Shown piece after piece: positions 61,060 through 64,000 of a stretch of DNA of 64,000 nt. Made by a program: the position numbers and the translations under genes. The stretch comes from Chryseotalea sp. WA131a (GTDB lineage Bacteria; Bacteroidota; Bacteroidia; Cytophagales; Cyclobacteriaceae), in assembly GCA_025370075.1 (NCBI GenBank), contig CP073016.1, positions 1,364,001 to 1,428,000 of the forward strand, read 5' to 3'. The notes below the pieces were generated by a model, which did no database searches, had not been told where the DNA came from, and worked only from the letters and a program-made list of their open reading frames with translations. Within the stretch, counting starts at the first letter, position 1. Every line of letters starts with the position of its first letter.

Positions 61060-61413
61060 CTACAACTTCAAAAACTTATAGGTAGATTTTGCTCCCGTAA
61101 TTGAATTCTGAACGGCCAAGATATAATAGCCTTCGTGTAAGTCTTTTACTTTGAAGCGAACCTCAAAAGCATCAACTACTTCCACTTCAAGGGTCATTTC
61201 ATTTCCGATGATATTATGGATTTTGAAAACCGACTTTTCAGCAATGGGTGTTTCAAATTTGATGTTCAAAAATTCAGAAGTGGGGTTAGGATATACCTGA
61301 ACAGACTTTACCGGATCGGTAGTGCCAAAACTAGAATCTTTGGTTTGCCCGAATGAACTGGCCACAGAAAGAATGAGAGCAGCAACAATAAATATGGTTT
61401 TGGTGACGTTCAT
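61060..61413 (-). CDS. Mini T9SS-sorted protein (117 residues)
   Basis: The protein has a signal peptide (about residues 1-22) and then almost nothing but a T9SS sorting domain. The domain opens with VQVYPNPTSEFLNIKFE and ends with GYYILAVQNSITGAKSTYKFLKL. Only about ten residues separate the two. It could be a small surface peptide, a decoy or a truncated relic of a larger T9SS protein. It is convergent with the large propeller protein and shares its terminator. Confidence 0.8.
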   Translation of the reverse strand: MNVTKTIFIVAALILSVASSFGQTKDSSFGTTDPVKSVQVYPNPTSEFLNIKFETPIAEKSVFKIHNIIGNEMTLEVEVVDAFEVRFKVKDLHEGYYILAVQNSITGAKSTYKFLKL

Positions 61414-61510
61414 TAAGGTTTACTTACGTACTTAATAGCATTTAGATGCAATTCGTAACCCAAAAGTTTAAATGAGTCAAAAAAACTCTCTTTTAAGGGA
61501 GTCTCAGCCC

Positions 61511-63007
61511 TTATTTTGCAATTCGTTTGAATGCCGTTGGTAGATATTTTATCAAATCAGACGCCATCAGCGAATCCATGCCCACCTCATAGGCCGCCAA
61601 ATCACCCGCAAGGCCATGCAGGTAAACACCCAAAATGGCCGCCTCAATTGACGAGAATCCTTGCGCCATCAAGCCAACCAGAATTCCGGTCAGCACATCT
61701 CCGCTGCCACCCGTTGCCATGCCGGGGTTGCCGGAGGGGTTGAAGTACGCATTACCCTTCTCATCAACAACAGAAGTAAATGCCCCTTTTAACACAATAA
61801 TCGACTGCAATTGAGCCGCCAACTCCTTTTGCTTCTCCAATCGTTGAAAATCATTAGCCCATGCGCCCACCAACCGTTCAAATTCTTTTGGGTGGGGAGT
61901 TAAGATGCTTCCTTTCGGGACAAGCTGTAAGAACTCGCGGTTCTCAGAAAGGATATTAAGCGCATCGGCATCGATTACCATGCGGTGTTGGTATTTTTTC
62001 AACAAGCTGGAAAAAGCTTTTGCAGAATCAAGGTGTTTGCCCAACCCAGGGCCAACGCCAATTGCTTCGTAATCAAAGCTGTCTGGCAAAGTTGAAAAGT
62101 GATTTTCGTTAGAGTCCACTTCGACCATTGCCTCTGGCACAGAAGTTTGCAATACCTCCAGCCCGCAAGCCGGTGAATGAACAGTTAACAGACCGAGCCC
62201 CGAACGCATGGCCGCGCGCGCGCTCAACACAGCCGCTCCCATTTTTCCTTTCGATCCGCCAATCAGCAGGGCATGACCGAAATTGCCTTTGTGCGAAAAT
62301 CGTTTGCGTGCACGAACCAGTTTTTTCACCGATTTTTCAGTCACATAAAAATGATGTGCTTCAACTTCCTTCAAAAAAGTTTGGCTCAGGCCAATATCCA
62401 CCACAACCCACTCACCCACATTATCAGCGTACTGCGGAAAAAAGAAGGCAAGTTTTGGCAACTGAAACGAAACCGTGAATTGTGCTTGAACAATTGCGCC
62501 TGTGGAAGGACGATCAGCAGACAATCCGGAAGGAATATCTACCGCGACTTTTATTGCTTTGGCTTGATTGATCGATTCAATCGCAGTAGCATAAATCCCT
62601 TCTGCCGGGCGAGACAGGCCTGAGCCAAAAATCGCATCGATGATCACCTCGGTTTTACCAAAATCCAGTTGTGTGCTTTCCGTTACGTTGATGCACTTTA
62701 CTTTTAAAGGCAATCGTTCTAAGTTGATTTTGAAGTCAGCCGTCTCGGCAGAGGAACCTCGGATAATGAAAACCTCTAGGGGATAACTCCATTCGCACAA
62801 CATCCGTGCGATGCCCAGGCCATCGCCACCATTGTTGCCTGTGCCACACACCACAGCGATTTTTTCGGTTGCCCGGAATTTGGTTACAAACCACTGGGCA
62901 AAAGAACTGCATGCACGCTCCATCAGATCAATTGAGGCTATAGCCTCTTGCTCGATGGTGTATTGATCGAGGAGTTTGGTTTGGGAAGAAGTGAGAATTT
63001 TTTGCAT
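61511..63007 (-). CDS. nnr: Bifunctional NAD(P)HX epimerase/dehydratase
   Basis: The 498-residue protein (ATG at 63007) repairs hydrated NADH and NADPH. The N-terminal NnrE/YjeF domain is seen in VVCGTGNNGGDGLGIARML. The C-terminal ribokinase-like NnrD domain is seen in GGSKGKMGAAVLSARAA, LTPHPKEFERLVG and NPGMATGGSGDVLTGIL. Fusion of both is normal in bacteria. It is cytoplasmic. Confidence 0.95.
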   Translation of the reverse strand: MQKILTSSQTKLLDQYTIEQEAIASIDLMERACSSFAQWFVTKFRATEKIAVVCGTGNNGGDGLGIARMLCEWSYPLEVFIIRGSSAETADFKINLERLPLKVKCINVTESTQLDFGKTEVIIDAIFGSGLSRPAEGIYATAIESINQAKAIKVAVDIPSGLSADRPSTGAIVQAQFTVSFQLPKLAFFFPQYADNVGEWVVVDIGLSQTFLKEVEAHHFYVTEKSVKKLVRARKRFSHKGNFGHALLIGGSKGKMGAAVLSARAAMRSGLGLLTVHSPACGLEVLQTSVPEAMVEVDSNENHFSTLPDSFDYEAIGVGPGLGKHLDSAKAFSSLLKKYQHRMVIDADALNILSENREFLQLVPKGSILTPHPKEFERLVGAWANDFQRLEKQKELAAQLQSIIVLKGAFTSVVDEKGNAYFNPSGNPGMATGGSGDVLTGILVGLMAQGFSSIEAAILGVYLHGLAGDLAAYEVGMDSLMASDLIKYLPTAFKRIAK

Positions 63008-63168
63008 GAAAGCAATTCGTGGAAAACACATTCAAGTTAAGAAGGAAATTTTACTTTGGTTTCATTTTTTGCTTGAGCAAAAGCACACGTCTCAAATGCG
63101 CTGGCGGCTAAAGCACGGCCTTAGGATGTTTTGGATAAAACGACCAAAAACCTTTAGTTACATATTCT

Positions 63169-63471
63169 TTACCCCCTTGCCTTATTGAAAATGAAGGTAT
63201 CCAAACCTTTTGCGTTTCCAAATAATGCTTCTTGTCTTTTTTTTTGAAATTCTTGGTGTGGTAACCCAATTGTATAAAGATTCACTTTAAATTTTTCGTT
63301 GCTATCCAAAATGGTTTGCACTTGGCGTTCTTTCAAGCCGTAGCGGTTGCCTATTTTAAAAATAACTGCTCTCTCCTTTTCGTGCACGTGTCCATCTGCC
63401 TTGGCCAATGCCATCAGGTTTTTAATGTGGTCTTTTTTGTAGGATAAGTATTGGTTTTCGAAGAAGCCTAT
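63169..63471 (-). CDS. TerB-like small helical protein, start codon uncertain
   Basis: The frame covers a compact helical domain with MALAKADGHVHEKERAVIF, close to the TerB/DUF533-like stress family (metal-binding DG-H-E pattern). The first ATG is at 63414. The frame continues upstream as GFFENQYLSYKKDHIKNL, which looks like a natural N-terminus, to a codon ATA at 63471. No ATG, GTG or TTG stands between 63414 and the upstream stop at 63483, so the original start may have mutated from ATG to ATA, or translation begins at 63414. Confidence 0.55.
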   Translation of the reverse strand: MGFFENQYLSYKKDHIKNLMALAKADGHVHEKERAVIFKIGNRYGLKERQVQTILDSNEKFKVNLYTIGLPHQEFQKKRQEALFGNAKGLDTFIFNKARG

Positions 63472-63531
63472 CGTAGCGATTTACGATTTAAGATGTACGA
63501 TTTACGATTTTTGAATTCTTGACTACCGAAT

Positions 63532-64000
63532 TTACTCCACCCAATCCGCTACAAATAAATTGGTGTTTCGTGTTCCTCCGTTGTTTCGGTTGGACGAGAA
63601 AATGATTTTCTTTCCATCAGGCGAGAACATCGGGAAGGAATCAAATACTTTGTCATACGAGATTTGCTCAAGGCCAGTGCCATCTTCATTTATCATGAAA
63701 AGATTGAACTCAAAACCTCTTTTGCCTTTGTGGTTTGAACTAAATATAATTTTCTTTCCTGCTGGGTGATAGAAAGGTGCCCAATTGGCTTTACCCAATT
63801 TGGTAATTTGCTTTAAGTCTGATCCATCGGCATTGCAAACAAATATTTCCATTTCCGTGGGTGCTACCAGCCCTTGCTTCAGGTAATCAAGGTATTCTTT
63901 TTTGGCTGCTTCGGTGGTAAATCGTGAGGCCCGGAAAACAATTTTCTTTCCATCGGGTGAAAAGAAAGCTCCGCCATCGTAACCAATCTCATGGGTGATT
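63532..64000 (-). CDS. PD40/TolB-like beta-propeller protein, truncated by window end
   Basis: The frame is open to the right edge, so the start lies outside. At least 156 residues are visible, with three WD40-like PD40 blades: FFSPDGKKIVFRASRF, FYHPAGKKIIFSSN and MFSPDGKKIIFSSNRN. The chain ends in a blade with LFVADWVE. TolB-like proteins sit in the periplasm, often with OmpA or peptidase domains on the other end. That part is not visible here. Confidence 0.8.
   Translation of the reverse strand, partial: ITHEIGYDGGAFFSPDGKKIVFRASRFTTEAAKKEYLDYLKQGLVAPTEMEIFVCNADGSDLKQITKLGKANWAPFYHPAGKKIIFSSNHKGKRGFEFNLFMINEDGTGLEQISYDKVFDSFPMFSPDGKKIIFSSNRNNGGTRNTNLFVADWVE

Overview
The window looks like a chromosomal segment of a member of the Bacteroidota, most probably the Cytophagales. 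The evidence is moderate GC content with A+T-rich gaps, several secreted proteins with type IX secretion (T9SS) C-terminal sorting domains (YPNP motif), a HmuY/TonB-receptor pair, two Reg_prop/Y_Y_Y sensor kinases, and promoters of the Bacteroidota TTTG-N19-TAnnTTTG form. No plasmid, prophage or insertion-sequence hallmark was seen.

Layout. 1-4441: end of a lipoprotein gene and a giant BNR-repeat T9SS protein. 4444-9845 (minus): a complete trans-4-hydroxy-L-proline degradation operon (DapA-type deaminase, cupin, ketoglutarate-semialdehyde dehydrogenase, epimerase, a 52-residue zinc-ribbon membrane peptide, and a DadA-type oxidoreductase). 9962-13526: a DUF2339/DUF3999-like membrane pair. 13623-29223 (plus): a uptake [NiFe]-hydrogenase island. 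It holds two TetR paralogues flanking an unknown gene, a phased operator array, group 2a-type hupS and hupL, a terminator, the HupL protease, a small unknown gene, a TPR protein, a second copy of the operator, then hypA-B-F-C-D-E, an NHL propeller, a nickel permease, a small unknown gene and a DUF151 nuclease. 29331-35719 (minus): apt, hutI, an outer-membrane protein, an LpoA-like binding protein, guaA. 36037-42719 (minus): two tandem propeller histidine kinases with almost identical kinase modules. 43002-47420: a small membrane protein, ahcY, a cupin, a GDSL esterase, an M16 peptidase. 47451-48320: a CAU-anticodon tRNA followed by two tandem 377-bp units, each made of a tRNA 3' fragment, an 18-bp palindrome and a GIY-YIG nuclease gene. 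48434-52325: heme-type uptake pair and a divergent AraC regulator. 52383-64000: a frameshifted T9SS protein, an AI-2E-type permease, an NlpC/P60 lipoprotein, a GlcD-type oxidase, a second large BNR-type protein, a mini T9SS protein, NnrE/NnrD, a TerB-like protein and a truncated PD40/TolB-like protein.

How it works together. The hydrogenase island encodes the enzyme, full active-site assembly, nickel supply, the endoprotease and likely small-subunit assembly helpers (TPR, NHL, small ORFs). HupS has exactly three cysteine ligands for each of its three clusters, as expected for the oxygen-tolerant Huc-like group 2a enzymes that can oxidise trace H2. The same palindrome, TTAGAAA-N4-TTTCTAA, stands in a phased array of four (one imperfect) before hupS and as one copy directly upstream of the predicted hypA promoter, which suggests one regulator controls both halves. 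The two observations most worth following are this operator system with its unassigned regulator, and the tRNA-associated GIY-YIG repeat element.
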